A stretch of 64,000 nt of DNA from Geotoga petraea (lineage in GTDB: Bacteria; Thermotogota; Thermotogae; Petrotogales; Petrotogaceae), in NCBI RefSeq assembly GCF_900102615.1, contig NZ_FMYV01000002.1, positions 248,001-312,000 on the forward strand, read 5' to 3'. Positions within the stretch are counted from its first letter, which is position 1, and the number at the start of each line of letters is the position of its first letter. Below the pieces are notes generated by a model. It searched no databases. It was not told the origin of the DNA and worked only from the letters and a program-made list of their open reading frames with translations. Positions 7,652-18,029 of this stretch are shown here, in pieces. The position numbers and the translations under genes are program-made.

Positions 7652-9754
7652 CTAAATGGTAATAACTTCATCAACATTCAAAGATAAATCAGAAGGAACT
7701 TCTTCATATGCTATTATATTTATATTTTGAACAAATCTTAAGATTAAGTTTGCAAGTGGAAATCTTATACTTTTTGAACAAATTAATATTGGATTATATC
7801 CTTTCATCATTATATTCTCTAAAGATTTAGAAATTTTTTCTATCATTAGATTACTATATTCTGGTTCCAATGCAACTAAACGTCCTTCTTCACCTTCAGT
7901 AATTGATTCTAATATTTTCTTCTCAACAGAAGAGTCAAGAGCAACTACATGTACCTGATTATCTGAAGATTTTAATCCCTCACAAATTTGTCTCCCTAAT
8001 CCAATTCTTACATTTTCAACTAATTTTTCCAAATCGTATCCATGTTTATCCGCAGTTTCTATTAAGTTTTCAAAAATAACTGGCATATTTCTTATAGAAA
8101 TATTTTCATAAAGAAGTGCTTTAATTACATTTTTAATTTCATGCATTTTCAACATATTTGGAACAAGTGTATCAACTAAAGTTGCATTTTTAACTCTTAG
8201 ACCTTCTATTATAATTTCCAATTCTCTTATTCCTATTATTTCATGCGCATATTTTTTGATTAATTCTGAAAGATGAGTTGCAAAAACACTTGGAGCATCA
8301 ACCACAGTATATCCAGAACTTATAGCCTCTTCTTTTTGATTTTCATCTATCCAATAAGCTTTTAATCCAAAGGCTGGCTCTTCTGATTCTATACCAGATA
8401 ATTCTGTAGAGGCCATACCAGAATTTATTGCAAATAGCCTATCTGGGATCAATTCAAACCTTCCTATTTCAACACCCTTCAGTTTTATCATATACTCATT
8501 GGAACTCAATAAAACGCTGTCTCTTATTCTTACTGGAGCTATTACTATACCCATTTCATAAGCAATTTGCTTTCTAACTATGGTTATTCTGTCCAGTAAA
8601 TCCCCACCTTGCTGAGGATCTGCTAATGGTATCAAACCATAACCAATATCAACCTCTATAGTATCGTTTTGAATAACTTCTGATACTTCATTAGGAGATG
8701 TTAAAGGTGGAGAAGATGACCTTTTTTGCTCTTCAGCTGATTCACCTTTATCTGAAGATGCAAACGAGTCAACATTTCCTCCTCCAGCTCCCTGCAAAGC
8801 TACTTCTTGTTTCATATTCCTATTCTCTACGTATGCAATAGTTATTAAGCCACCTCCAAGAATTAATGAAGGTAAAATAGGAAGTGGGGATACTAACCCG
8901 ATAGTTATTAAAACTCCGCCTGTTATATTCATAACTTTTTTATCACTTGTCAATTCTCTGACAACGTCGTTACCAAAGTTTTCTTTGGAAGCTGCACGAG
9001 ACACAACCATACCAGATGCTGTAGAAATAAGTAATGCAGGAATTTGAGCAACTAAACCATCACCAACTGTTAAAAGTGTGTATAATTGGGCAGCATCTCC
9101 AATAGACATTCCATGTGTTATAGAACCTATCAAAAGGCCACCAACAACGTTTATAACAGTTATAATAAGCCCTGCAATGGCGTCTCCTCTAACAAACTTA
9201 CTGGCACCATCCATTGCACCATAAAAATCTGCTTCTCTTCTTATTTCTTCTCTTTTGGTTTTGGCATCTTCTTCTGAAATTAAACCAGAAGACAAATCAG
9301 CATCTATGCTCATTTGTTTTCCAGGCATAGCGTCCAGCGTAAACCTGGCAGTAACTTCAGAAATTCTCTCTGCACCTTTGGTTATAACCAAAAATTGGAT
9401 TATAACTAAAATCAAAAATATTACTATACCTACTATGAAGTTACCTCCAACGACAAAATCACCAAAAGCTCTAATAACTTGTCCGTCAAAATCTTCACCT
9501 TGGAGTAAAATTAACCTTGTAGATGATACGTTTAATGATAGCCTAAGTAAAGTAGTTATCAAAAGTAAGGATGGAAAAGAAGATATATCAAGCGCTCTCT
9601 TTACATAAAGAGAGGATAATAAAATTATAATAGATAATGCAATATTAAACAATTGCAATAAATCAAGTAAGAAAGATGGTATCGGCAAAACCATTAAAAG
9701 AACCATTCCTACAATTAGCAATGCAATTAATACATCTAATCCTTTAAAATTCAT
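7652..9754 (-). CDS. flhA: Flagellar type III export gate protein FlhA
   Basis: 700 residues, the usual FlhA length. The N-terminal half has about eight membrane segments; the FHIPEP-family signature is seen as GASKFVRGDAIAGLIIT in the cytoplasmic loop. A charged linker (about 320-350) leads to the large cytoplasmic domain that forms the nonameric ring and docks chaperone-substrate complexes. It lies between flhB and flhF, 9 bases from the flhB stop. Start ATG 9754 has a GAGGTG site. Confidence 0.96.
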   Translation of the reverse strand: MNFKGLDVLIALLIVGMVLLMVLPIPSFLLDLLQLFNIALSIIILLSSLYVKRALDISSFPSLLLITTLLRLSLNVSSTRLILLQGEDFDGQVIRAFGDFVVGGNFIVGIVIFLILVIIQFLVITKGAERISEVTARFTLDAMPGKQMSIDADLSSGLISEEDAKTKREEIRREADFYGAMDGASKFVRGDAIAGLIITVINVVGGLLIGSITHGMSIGDAAQLYTLLTVGDGLVAQIPALLISTASGMVVSRAASKENFGNDVVRELTSDKKVMNITGGVLITIGLVSPLPILPSLILGGGLITIAYVENRNMKQEVALQGAGGGNVDSFASSDKGESAEEQKRSSSPPLTSPNEVSEVIQNDTIEVDIGYGLIPLADPQQGGDLLDRITIVRKQIAYEMGIVIAPVRIRDSVLLSSNEYMIKLKGVEIGRFELIPDRLFAINSGMASTELSGIESEEPAFGLKAYWIDENQKEEAISSGYTVVDAPSVFATHLSELIKKYAHEIIGIRELEIIIEGLRVKNATLVDTLVPNMLKMHEIKNVIKALLYENISIRNMPVIFENLIETADKHGYDLEKLVENVRIGLGRQICEGLKSSDNQVHVVALDSSVEKKILESITEGEEGRLVALEPEYSNLMIEKISKSLENIMMKGYNPILICSKSIRFPLANLILRFVQNINIIAYEEVPSDLSLNVDEVITI

Positions 9755-9763
9755 GTAAACACC

Positions 9764-10900
9764 TCAAGACTTATTTAAATTATAAACATAAGCAAGAACC
9801 TCGGCAACAGGTTTATATAATTCTTCAGTTATTTCCTCGTCAATATCAACATCCCTATATAACGTTCTTGCCAATACTGGATTTTCAACAATAGGAACAC
9901 TATTTTCCCGAGCAACTTCTTTTATTTTAAACGCAATTTCATCCATACCTTTTGCAACAACTTTTGGTGCAGGCATAGCCCCAGATTCATATTTTATGGC
10001 AACAGAATAATGAGTAGGATTAGTAACAACAACATCTGCAGTTGGTACCTCTTGAATCATCCTTGAAAAAACTATTTTTTGCATAAATTCCTTTTGTTTT
10101 TTCTTAACTTCTGGATTTCCTTCCATGTCTTTATACTCGTCTTTTACTTCTTTTTTTGTCATTCTCAAGTTCTTCTTATATTCGTACCTTTGATACCAAA
10201 AATCTATTAAGCTAATTATCAAAAGGGCTATACCAAGCTGAAACATAATTTGCATTATCAATGATACTGTAAAGGTTATTGATGCAGAAATATCTTCATC
10301 AACCAATCCCGTAACTGCTTCCATATTTCCAACAATTATCTGGTAAGATAAAATACCAACAACCGCCAATTTAGCCAAACTTTTAAGCAATTCTACGACC
10401 TTTTTCATACTGAACAGATTTTTAAATCCCTTAATAGGGTTTATTTTTGATATATCAAATTTAATTGCTTTTGGAGCTAAAAGAAATCTGGTTTGAATAA
10501 GGCCGAGCATCAATGAAATTAATGCTCCTCCTATAAAAAGAATTGCTACCTTTAAATATAAACCCAAATGTTTAGTCATTCCATAGGTAATTAGATTCTG
10601 ATCAATAATCTCAGTATTAAGGTCAAAATAATCATAAAAAACTTTGACTACATCATCGACAAGTGTACTACCTATAAAATATAGTAAAGCGGTTACACCT
10701 AAAAAACTAATAGCCATATTAAATTCTTTTGATTGTGCTACATTGCCTTCTTCTCTTGCTTTATCAATTCTTCTCTGAGTTGGATCTTCAGTTTTATCCG
10801 GATCAGCGAAGAGCTGTAAATCTATTGAGAAAGAAGAATCATCGACTTTTTCACCCAATAATACATCTCTAAAAATATCTGTGATATTTCTTCTTCCCAT
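9764..10900 (-). CDS. flhB: Flagellar type III export switch protein FlhB
   Basis: 378 residues. The membrane part begins after a soluble N-terminus holding DLQLFAD and KTEDPTQRRIDKAREEG, typical of FlhB, and has four membrane segments. The self-cleaving site TNPTH is intact (Asn294-Pro295), which sets the rod/hook-to-filament specificity switch. The ATG at 10900 has a good site, GGTGGTGAT, but lies 79 bases inside the end of fliR, an unusually long overlap. The extra N-terminal residues before the conserved LQLFA block could be real or the true start could be a TTG at codon 15. Confidence 0.93.
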   Translation of the reverse strand: MGRRNITDIFRDVLLGEKVDDSSFSIDLQLFADPDKTEDPTQRRIDKAREEGNVAQSKEFNMAISFLGVTALLYFIGSTLVDDVVKVFYDYFDLNTEIIDQNLITYGMTKHLGLYLKVAILFIGGALISLMLGLIQTRFLLAPKAIKFDISKINPIKGFKNLFSMKKVVELLKSLAKLAVVGILSYQIIVGNMEAVTGLVDEDISASITFTVSLIMQIMFQLGIALLIISLIDFWYQRYEYKKNLRMTKKEVKDEYKDMEGNPEVKKKQKEFMQKIVFSRMIQEVPTADVVVTNPTHYSVAIKYESGAMPAPKVVAKGMDEIAFKIKEVARENSVPIVENPVLARTLYRDVDIDEEITEELYKPVAEVLAYVYNLNKS

Positions 10901-11592
10901 GTTACGATCACCACCATAATAATTAAAAACCCCACTAGAATGTTGAGTGGTAAACCTACCATAAAAACGTTCATTTGAGGGATTAATCTTGAAATAATTC
11001 CCAATGCAACCTTTATAAAAATCATAAATGCAGTTATTGGCATAGCAAATTGTAGACCTATAACTAATATATCACCCAACTTTTGTGCAAATATTATATA
11101 AGATCCTCCATCTAAATTAAACAATACGGGAACCTTTTCAAAAGAAGAAATTATAAGTTCATACATGAGTATATGACCTTTTAAAAGAAAAAAAATAACA
11201 GATGCAAACAAAAAAGATAACTGTGAAATTAATGATACTTGTTCATTTAAATTCGGATCTAAAACGTTTGCAAGAGCAAAACCCATTTGGATACCCATAA
11301 ACTCTCCTGCAAATTGGATCGCATAAAAAACAAGTTGGATCATTATCCCTATGGTTACTCCCAAAATAAAATTGATCAATATATGATAAACAATCATTAA
11401 AACATTGCCATCTATAGGAAATACTTGATTCACGGTAGGAAGAATTAGATAGGACAAAAAAACAACAATAAAAACTTTGACGACATTTGGAACAAAAGTG
11501 GAGCTGAAATAAGGTATCAACAAAGTTACTCCCACTAATCTTGCCATTATAAAAAACAAAATCCACAATTTGTAATCTAACAGTATTTCCAC
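10822..11592 (-). CDS. fliR: Flagellar export gate protein FliR
   Basis: 256 residues, normal size, about six hydrophobic segments. FliR forms the core of the FliPQR export gate. Recognised by the block FAGEFMGIQMGFALANVLDP near residue 90 and by its place between fliQ and flhB. It starts 1 base after the fliQ stop. Its last 25 codons overlap flhB in another frame; the tail ending in VKKSMILLSQ is plausible for a FliR C-terminus, so both frames appear coding. Confidence 0.94.
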   Translation of the reverse strand: MEILLDYKLWILFFIMARLVGVTLLIPYFSSTFVPNVVKVFIVVFLSYLILPTVNQVFPIDGNVLMIVYHILINFILGVTIGIMIQLVFYAIQFAGEFMGIQMGFALANVLDPNLNEQVSLISQLSFLFASVIFFLLKGHILMYELIISSFEKVPVLFNLDGGSYIIFAQKLGDILVIGLQFAMPITAFMIFIKVALGIISRLIPQMNVFMVGLPLNILVGFLIIMVVIVTWEEEISQIFLEMYYWVKKSMILLSQ

Positions 11593-11593
11593 A

Positions 11594-11866
11594 TTAAATC
11601 ATTCCCATATACTCTGTAAGCAACATTGTGGTATAATCAGCAATTTCTTGTATCATCCATCCAAAAAATAATGCTATAGCCAAAAAAGTAACGATTATTT
11701 TTGGAGCAAATGTTAAAGTTTGCTCTTGAATTTGAGTAACAGCTTGAAATATACTTATGATAAGTCCAACTGCAATACTTATCAATAAGATTGGGGTTAT
11801 AGTAGTTAAGAAAACATTAATCCCCGAAACAAAAGCCTCAATAAATAACTCTTCAGTCATATTCAA
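11594..11866 (-). CDS. fliQ: Flagellar export gate protein FliQ
   Basis: 90 residues, two membrane helices, normal FliQ size. The loop and second helix carry IISIFQAVTQIQEQTLTFAP, the FliQ/SctS signature. It assembles with FliP and FliR into the export pore. The start overlaps the fliP stop by 4 bases (ATGA) and the stop is 1 base before fliR, so the three gate genes are tightly coupled. Confidence 0.96.
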   Translation of the reverse strand: MNMTEELFIEAFVSGINVFLTTITPILLISIAVGLIISIFQAVTQIQEQTLTFAPKIIVTFLAIALFFGWMIQEIADYTTMLLTEYMGMI

Positions 11867-12630
11867 ACACCCCTAAAACTTCTAATTAAGCTACCTATTA
11901 GTAAATCCCATCCATTTACAATAACAAAAAGCATAATTTTAAAAGGTAAAGAAATCAAAACTGGTGGAATCATCATCATGCCCATAGAAAGAAGTATACT
12001 TGCAACAACCATATCAACTAAAATGAAAGGTATATAAATTAAAACACCCATTTTAAAAGCAATTTCCAGTTCGCTCAAAGCAAATGCTGGAACCAATATT
12101 TGAAATGGAGTATCATTTATATCTTCAACGGGTTGCTCAAGATAGTTTGCCAACATAAAAACATCATCTTGATTTTTATGGGCAATAATTTCACTAGTCA
12201 TGAATTCTTTGAATTGATTCCAACCTTCGTTTAAAGCTTCTTCATAACCTATTTCACCATCGTTATATGGAACTATGGCATTGTCATAAACATTAGTGAA
12301 AACTGGAAACATTATCATAACTGTTAAAAATAAAGCTAAAGCTAAAAGAACTTGATTAGGGGGTGCTTGCCTTGTACCCAACGCCTGTCTTAAAAAACCC
12401 AGAACAACCACTATCCTTGTAAAACTAGTTAACAACATCAAAAAGCCGGGGGCTAAAGAAATTACAGTTATAATTAAAATTATTTCTAATGTTGGTGTTA
12501 GAGAATTAGTTGCATCTCCTTCAATACTAATAGTTACATCTGGCAACCCTGGAGTTGTTTGAGTAAATGAAGAGACAGAAATCAATAGTACAATTATAAT
12601 TAATATAATTCTTAAAACTTTATTTTTCAT
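11863..12630 (-). CDS. fliP: Flagellar export gate protein FliP
   Basis: 255 residues. It has a cleavable-looking signal segment at 1-24, then the FliP motifs: SFTRIVVVLGFLRQALGTRQ (about 70-89), PPNQVLLALALFLT, a periplasmic loop with a helical stretch and, near the C-terminus, FILVDMVVASILLSMGMMM. FliP forms the pentameric base of the FliPQR gate. The start overlaps the fliO gene by 11 bases. The order fliO-fliP-fliQ-fliR-flhB-flhA is the classical one. Confidence 0.96.
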   Translation of the reverse strand: MKNKVLRIILIIIVLLISVSSFTQTTPGLPDVTISIEGDATNSLTPTLEIILIITVISLAPGFLMLLTSFTRIVVVLGFLRQALGTRQAPPNQVLLALALFLTVMIMFPVFTNVYDNAIVPYNDGEIGYEEALNEGWNQFKEFMTSEIIAHKNQDDVFMLANYLEQPVEDINDTPFQILVPAFALSELEIAFKMGVLIYIPFILVDMVVASILLSMGMMMIPPVLISLPFKIMLFVIVNGWDLLIGSLIRSFRGV

Positions 12631-13006
12631 TACCCTTACTCTCCTTATTTAGAACAGATGCAAAAGTATTTACAAAACTACTTTTATTTTCAAGCAATTC
12701 TTGTATTTCATCGTAGTCTATTTTTTTTATAACTTCACTTGAAGAGTTTGAGAATAAAACCATATAATATTCGTCAAAAATTTTTAGAATACCTATATAA
12801 AAATTTTTATCAATATAAAATTTTTTAATGAGTCCAATTTTTGTATTCCTTTTACCACCCTTCATAAGTCTGTTAAGCAAAAAATAAAGTAACCCCATTA
12901 AAACTAAAACGAGTATAATTGTTAGCAACCAAAAAAAGATAGAAATTCCTCCACTGCTACTCAATGCTGTGGAGGATGCTTCATTACTGACTTGTTCTAA
13001 ATTCAT
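12620..13006 (-). CDS. fliO: FliO-like flagellar export gate assembly protein
   Basis: 128 residues. A Ser-rich N-terminus, one membrane helix (about 22-46, FFWLLTIILVLVLMGLLYFL) and a cytoplasmic beta-rich domain, the layout of FliO/FliZ, which stabilises FliP during gate assembly. FliO sequences are poorly conserved, so the call leans on topology and its place immediately before fliP. The start codon shares one base with the cheY stop. Confidence 0.82.
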   Translation of the reverse strand: MNLEQVSNEASSTALSSSGGISIFFWLLTIILVLVLMGLLYFLLNRLMKGGKRNTKIGLIKKFYIDKNFYIGILKIFDEYYMVLFSNSSSEVIKKIDYDEIQELLENKSSFVNTFASVLNKESKGNEK

Positions 13007-13371
13007 TAACTTTGCTCCAATTTTTGAATGGCTTCTATAACTCTATTTGATTGGAATGGTTTTACTATAAAATCTTTTGCTCCAGCTTGAATAGCTTCTA
13101 TAACCATTGCCTGTTGCCCCATAGCTGAACAAACAATTATTTTAGCCTCAGCATCAATTTTCTTTATTTCTTTTATAGCTTGAATACCGTCCATAACTGG
13201 CATAGTTATATCCATAGTAACAAAATCAGGACTTAATTCTTTATATTTTTCTATTGCTTCCTGACCATTAGCAGCTTCTCCCGCTATTTCATATCCAGCT
13301 TTAGTTAAAGTATCTTTCAAAATCATTCTCATAAATGCAGCATCATCTGTAATTAAAACGCTTTTAGCCAT
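13006..13371 (-). CDS. cheY: Chemotaxis response regulator CheY
   Basis: 121 residues, a lone receiver domain. Acidic pocket Asp9-Asp10, phospho-acceptor Asp54 in VTMDITMPVMDG, the Ser/Thr position in VCSAMG and the conserved Lys in DFIVKPF are all present. The start is the ATG at 13371 with GGGAGGTGC upstream; the longer frame from a TTG at 13389 would begin inside that ribosome site. Phospho-CheY binds the motor switch and is dephosphorylated by CheC of this operon. Confidence 0.96.
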   Translation of the reverse strand: MAKSVLITDDAAFMRMILKDTLTKAGYEIAGEAANGQEAIEKYKELSPDFVTMDITMPVMDGIQAIKEIKKIDAEAKIIVCSAMGQQAMVIEAIQAGAKDFIVKPFQSNRVIEAIQKLEQS

Positions 13372-13397
13372 TAAAAAGGCACCTCCCAAAATTTATC

Positions 13398-13823
13398 CTA
13401 ATCTATTTTTTCTAAATTTAAAACCGCTCTAATATCTAAATATATTATTAAACGGTTTTGTACTTTAATTGTTCCTTTTACTTTCCCCGTGTAGACATCA
13501 TTTTTTGATTGAATATTTTCAAGATTGGATTCATCTATTGATAAAACATTTTTTACTTCATCAACAAAAACACCAATTTCTTGTTCGTCAATTTTTAATA
13601 TCAATATATTATCAAATTCATGTTCTTCAGGTAATTTTATGTTAATTTTTTTTGTTAAATCAACAACAGGAACTATTCTACCTCTTAAATTTATAACACC
13701 ATTGATAAATTCTTTTGAATTTGGCACAGGGGTTACTTCTTCTATATCAACTACACTTTCTATTTCTTCAACATCTATGGCATATTCTTGATTATGAATT
13801 TGAAATGAAAGAACATCTGTCAT
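13398..13823 (-). CDS. cheW: Chemotaxis coupling protein CheW
   Basis: 141 residues, a single CheW domain. Hallmarks are EYAIDVEEIESVVDI near the N-terminus, PNSKEFINGVINLRGRIVPV (about 34-53) and IGVFVDEVKNVLSI. It scaffolds CheA onto receptors. It lies 14 bases after cheA and 26 bases before the cheY start, in the same transcript. Start ATG 13823 with AGGAGG upstream. Confidence 0.96.
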   Translation of the reverse strand: MTDVLSFQIHNQEYAIDVEEIESVVDIEEVTPVPNSKEFINGVINLRGRIVPVVDLTKKINIKLPEEHEFDNILILKIDEQEIGVFVDEVKNVLSIDESNLENIQSKNDVYTGKVKGTIKVQNRLIIYLDIRAVLNLEKID

Positions 13824-13837
13824 AAAAATACCTCCTG

Positions 13838-15880
13838 TTAAATTAATGACGCAACATCTAAAATTAATGCAATGCTACCGTCTCCAAGTATTGCCCCACC
13901 ACTAAATTCTTTTACATCAGTTAATAAAGAACCTAATGATTTAATTACGATATCATCTTGACCCAACAACTTATCAACAATAACTCCAAACTTCTTATTA
14001 CCAACTTTTATGATAACAATATTTTCTTGCTCATTATTTTGTTTTCTTTCATAACCAAATATTTCTCTCAATCGTACTGTAGGTATAACTTCGCCTCTAA
14101 GCATAAATACTTCTCTGTCTTGTACTTCTTTTAACTCCCCATCACTAATCTTTTGAGTTGTGTCTATATTTGCAATAGGTATTGCATAAACTTGCTTATT
14201 GACTGTGATTAACAATGCTTCAATAATAGCCAATGTCAAAGGAAGCCTAATTGTAACTTTTGTTCCCTTGCCTTTTTCAGATTCTATAGATACAGTCCCG
14301 TTTAAACTTTCTACTGTAGATTTAACTACATCCATTCCAACTCCTCTACCAGATAATTCTGTAGCCTGTTCTTTTGTAGAAAAACCGGATTCAAAGACTA
14401 AATTAAAAACTTCTTCATCCGAGAAAGATTGAGCTTTTTGTTGATCAACTATACCTCTACTTATAGCTTTGTTTATTATTTGTTCTCTATCTAATCCATT
14501 TCCATCGTCTTCTATTTCAATTATTACTCCATTGCCTTCGTGTCTTGCAGAGAGCTTTATTGTACCAGTTTTTGATTTTCCTCTTGAAATTCTTTTTTGA
14601 GGAGATTCTATACCATGGTCTAATGAGTTTCTTATTAAATGGATTAAAGGATCTCCGATTTCATCAGCAACAGTTCTATCTAATTCTGTATCTTCTCCTT
14701 CGATTATAAGATTAATTTCTTTCTTCAAATCTTTTGATATATCCCTTACAAGCCTTGGAAATCTATTGAAAACAAAAGACACAGGAACCATTCTAACTTT
14801 CATAACTATATTCTGTAAGTCTAAAGTAATTCTTGAAAGTTGTGACAAGCTTTCATCTACTTCTTTTATGTTGTACTTTTTAAGTGTTTCAAGTATTCTA
14901 CTTCTTGATATAACAAGTTCTGCCATAAGATTCATTAATTCATCTAACTTTTTAATATCGACTCTGATTGATTGAGTAGTTTTAATTCTTTTCTTTGATG
15001 ATTTATCATCTGCATTATTGTTTTCTTCTTTTTCCTGCTCTTCGATTACTTCTTTTTCAAAAAGTTTCTCATCGAAATCTTCTATCAACACAAAATCCAC
15101 TTCAGAAACAGATTTAACAGCAGAAATTATTTTATTTTTTGAGTGCTTCGAAATAACCCCAAAAATAAGTTCTCTATCAAATTTTTCCTCTTCAATCTCT
15201 TCACTTGTTGGTTTTGAATAAACTATTTCGCTATTCATTTCTTCAAATTTATGAACAATCATGAATGCTCTTGCTAATTTTAGTTGAACACCTTCTTTTA
15301 AAATAACTTTTACAAAATAAAAATTCAAGCCATCTTCTTTGGCTTTTTCTTGGACCTTTTCCATAGTTTCTTTTGTTGGATCATCCATATCTATAAAAAA
15401 TTCATCCTCAGATAAATTTTCAATTTTATTTTCTGTTTCTTCTGGAGGTTTTTCTTCAGAAGCAGCATTCAAAGATGAGTCTTTTGAAATCCTTCCTTCC
15501 TTTAGCAAGATCTCAAATTTTTTATTAGTTTTTTCTACTGAGTCAGTATGCCCTCTTCCACCTTCTTGTATATCATTAAGTGAATCTTCAAGAGCATCCA
15601 ACCCTTCAAAAAGAAGATCTAATACATCACCGTTTATTTGTATTTTTTCATTTCTTATATTATCAAGACTATTTTCCATAGAATGACACATTTTTGCCAA
15701 TTCATCAAAACCTAATGTTCCTGCCATCCCTTTTAGAGTATGCATAATTCTAAAAATTTCATTTAGTATTTCAGGATTTTTTTTATCATTTTCTAAACTT
15801 AGTAAATTGTCATTAAGATTCTGGACATTTTCTCTCGCCTCTTCCAAAAATACACTTAAATAAACATCCATATCACTCAT
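13838..15880 (-). CDS. cheA: Chemotaxis histidine kinase CheA
   Basis: 680 residues with the full P1-P5 layout. P1 Hpt domain holds His47 in [14 protein letters not shown]2-like response-regulator-binding domain lies about 155-275, then P3 dimerisation helices with [15 protein letters not shown], the P4 kinase domain with [22 protein letters not shown] and [10 protein letters not shown], and the P5 CheW-like domain to the end. It autophosphorylates and feeds CheY. The start overlaps the cinA stop by 8 bases. All kinase motifs look intact. Confidence 0.96.
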   Translation of the reverse strand: MSDMDVYLSVFLEEARENVQNLNDNLLSLENDKKNPEILNEIFRIMHTLKGMAGTLGFDELAKMCHSMENSLDNIRNEKIQINGDVLDLLFEGLDALEDSLNDIQEGGRGHTDSVEKTNKKFEILLKEGRISKDSSLNAASEEKPPEETENKIENLSEDEFFIDMDDPTKETMEKVQEKAKEDGLNFYFVKVILKEGVQLKLARAFMIVHKFEEMNSEIVYSKPTSEEIEEEKFDRELIFGVISKHSKNKIISAVKSVSEVDFVLIEDFDEKLFEKEVIEEQEKEENNNADDKSSKKRIKTTQSIRVDIKKLDELMNLMAELVISRSRILETLKKYNIKEVDESLSQLSRITLDLQNIVMKVRMVPVSFVFNRFPRLVRDISKDLKKEINLIIEGEDTELDRTVADEIGDPLIHLIRNSLDHGIESPQKRISRGKSKTGTIKLSARHEGNGVIIEIEDDGNGLDREQIINKAISRGIVDQQKAQSFSDEEVFNLVFESGFSTKEQATELSGRGVGMDVVKSTVESLNGTVSIESEKGKGTKVTIRLPLTLAIIEALLITVNKQVYAIPIANIDTTQKISDGELKEVQDREVFMLRGEVIPTVRLREIFGYERKQNNEQENIVIIKVGNKKFGVIVDKLLGQDDIVIKSLGSLLTDVKEFSGGAILGDGSIALILDVASLI

Positions 15881-17078
15881 TAGATAACCTCCCTGTCATT
15901 TGAAGTAGATCAAGTGCTTTCCATAAACTATAGTACACAGCCTTTTCTTTAACATCTTCTCTTTCTCCATTGAATATTTTTTTAAATGAGTATTCTTCAT
16001 CATCTATAATTAAACCAAAATACACAGTTCCTACAGGTTTTTCTTTTGTTCCACCTGTTGGACCAGCAATTCCAGATATTGATATACATACATCTGAATT
16101 TGTAATATTTTTTAACCCTTTTGACATTTCTAACACACATTCTTTTGAAACAGCACCAAATCTATTAAGAGTATTCAAATTTACATTCAAAATTTTGTTT
16201 TTTAACTCATTTGAATAAGTTATGAAACTTCCCTTGAAAAATTTAGAAGAACCGCTTTTACTCGTTATGTAATCTGATAGTTTCCCACCAGTGCATGATT
16301 CAGCTAATGCTAAGGTCAATTTATTATTAATAAAAATTTCAAAAAAATTTTCTAAAAGATTTTTTGTACCTAAAAATCTACTTCCGTATTCATTCCTAAA
16401 GAATTTAAAAATCTCTTCATCATAGTTAATATCAAGCCTTAACCCCAAATTTTTTATGATATATATTCCGTAATCTTCTTTTATTTTTAAATATTCAATT
16501 TTTTTGGTTAAATCCATTTCAGTAACACCATAAAAATACAAATTCGATTTTATCTTATCATCATTTTTAAAAATATCAAATTTATCATAAATATTATCAA
16601 AAACATTCGAAAATTCATGTGGTGGCCCTGGTAGTATAATTATCATCTTATTGTCTATTTTTATTACCTGTCCAGGGGCCGTTCCAAAATCATTGTAAAA
16701 TATTTCAGCACTTTTTATAACTTTCGATTGTTTTTTTACTCCAAACTCACTAATTTGCCCTTTATTTTTATGGTAATTCAAGATCTTTTCTTTGACCTTT
16801 CTATCCTCTATCAATTCAAGACCATAAAAATCTGATACTGATTCTATTGTTATGTCATCTAAGGTTGGTCCTAACCCCCCAATTATAAATATAATATCAG
16901 AATCTTCGGATAAAAACTTTAAAGATTTATAAAAACTTTCTCTATCATCTTTAATAGCCAAAATATTTTTTATATTTAAACTTTCACTACGAATTTTTTC
17001 TACAATATACTTAGAATTTGTCTCTTCCACCTTTTTATCAACTATTTCGTTTCCAGTAGCAAGTATGGATACTTTCAA
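15873..17078 (-). CDS. cinA: CinA-family protein (nicotinamide-nucleotide amidohydrolase)
   Basis: 401 residues with two domains: an N-terminal MoaB/MogA-like domain (about 1-165) with [20 protein letters not shown] and ILPGPPHEF, and a C-terminal CinA amidohydrolase domain with [15 protein letters not shown] and [11 protein letters not shown]. It recycles NMN or ADP-ribose-type pyridine nucleotides. The start is a TTG at 17078 with AAGGAG 8 bases upstream. It lies between a GGDEF regulator and cheA, so a housekeeping salvage gene is embedded near the front of the motility operon, a linkage also seen in Thermotoga as I recall. Confidence 0.93.
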   Translation of the reverse strand: MKVSILATGNEIVDKKVEETNSKYIVEKIRSESLNIKNILAIKDDRESFYKSLKFLSEDSDIIFIIGGLGPTLDDITIESVSDFYGLELIEDRKVKEKILNYHKNKGQISEFGVKKQSKVIKSAEIFYNDFGTAPGQVIKIDNKMIIILPGPPHEFSNVFDNIYDKFDIFKNDDKIKSNLYFYGVTEMDLTKKIEYLKIKEDYGIYIIKNLGLRLDINYDEEIFKFFRNEYGSRFLGTKNLLENFFEIFINNKLTLALAESCTGGKLSDYITSKSGSSKFFKGSFITYSNELKNKILNVNLNTLNRFGAVSKECVLEMSKGLKNITNSDVCISISGIAGPTGGTKEKPVGTVYFGLIIDDEEYSFKKIFNGEREDVKEKAVYYSLWKALDLLQMTGRLSNE

Positions 17079-17092
17079 TATTATTCTCCTTT

Positions 17093-17953
17093 TTATATCA
17101 CTATTTGATTTTTTCCGTTGCTTTTTGCAATATACAACTTCGAATCTGCTATCTCTATTATATCAGAATAATTATCAATATTTGAATTATCAGCTACACC
17201 ACCAGAAATAGTTACTTTTATGTTTTTATAAAATAACTTATCTTCAATTTTTTTTCTTAATTCTTCTGCAACTAAGTAAGCTTTTTGACGATCGTATTTT
17301 TTTATCAGGATAGAAAATTCTTCTCCACCATATCTAAAGGGAACTATCATTTTGTTCTCATACTTTTTTATTATTTTGCCTAATTCTTCGAGAATATGGT
17401 CTCCAGTCATATGACCATACGTATCGTTTATTTGTTTAAAATCGTCTATATCAATAAATAAGACAGAGAAAACGTCTTCCTCATAAACTACTTTTTTTAA
17501 ATTTTCATAAAACTGACTTTTATTATATAATTCAGTTAGAAAGTCTCTTTTGTTTAACTCTTCTAATTTATCTATGTAATTTTTTAATTTAATATATGTT
17601 TTTAATCTCGCAATTATCTCAGGTTCTCTAAGTGGTTTTAAAATAAAATCATCAGCGCCAGATTTAAAAGCTTTTTCCAAAGTTTCATCGGTATCTTGAG
17701 AAGTCATAATAAAAATATAACTATCTAAATCAGAAAGCTTTTTTAAAATTTTGCATGTCTTCAACCCATCGATTCCTGGCAAAATAACATCCAAAAAAAT
17801 AAAATCAGGTTTTTTTATTTTCATCTCTATAAAATTCAGTAATTCTTCGGAACTATTAAAAAGAGATATATTTATGTCTTCAAAATTTTTTTCTATTGTA
17901 TCCTTTAATTTTTTTTGAATCAATACTGAATCATCCACTATGAATAAATTCAT
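17093..17953 (-). CDS. Response regulator with GGDEF diguanylate cyclase domain
   Basis: 286 residues from the ATG at 17953, which has GAGGTG upstream; the longer open frame from 18019 lacks such a site. N-terminal receiver domain with acidic FIVDDS and acceptor Asp in FIFLDVILPGIDG, then a GGDEF domain from about residue 125: FSVLFIDIDDFKQIND and the active-site RYGGEEFS. The inhibitory I-site, RxxD five residues before GGEEF, reads NKMI, so product inhibition through it is unlikely. PleD-like enzymes make c-di-GMP upon phosphorylation. First gene of the minus-strand motility operon, divergent from nth. Confidence 0.92.
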   Translation of the reverse strand: MNLFIVDDSVLIQKKLKDTIEKNFEDINISLFNSSEELLNFIEMKIKKPDFIFLDVILPGIDGLKTCKILKKLSDLDSYIFIMTSQDTDETLEKAFKSGADDFILKPLREPEIIARLKTYIKLKNYIDKLEELNKRDFLTELYNKSQFYENLKKVVYEEDVFSVLFIDIDDFKQINDTYGHMTGDHILEELGKIIKKYENKMIVPFRYGGEEFSILIKKYDRQKAYLVAEELRKKIEDKLFYKNIKVTISGGVADNSNIDNYSDIIEIADSKLYIAKSNGKNQIVI

Positions 17954-18029
17954 ATTACACCTCATATAATAAACTATATAATTATTATATAATAAATTAA
18001 CTAAATTATAAAATCTCAAAGGAGGAATT

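Noticed and set aside
11243-11566. Cys-rich 107-residue frame on the minus strand inside fliR
   Set aside because: It overlaps fliR entirely in another frame, has no ribosome site and shows the odd composition of a shadow frame.
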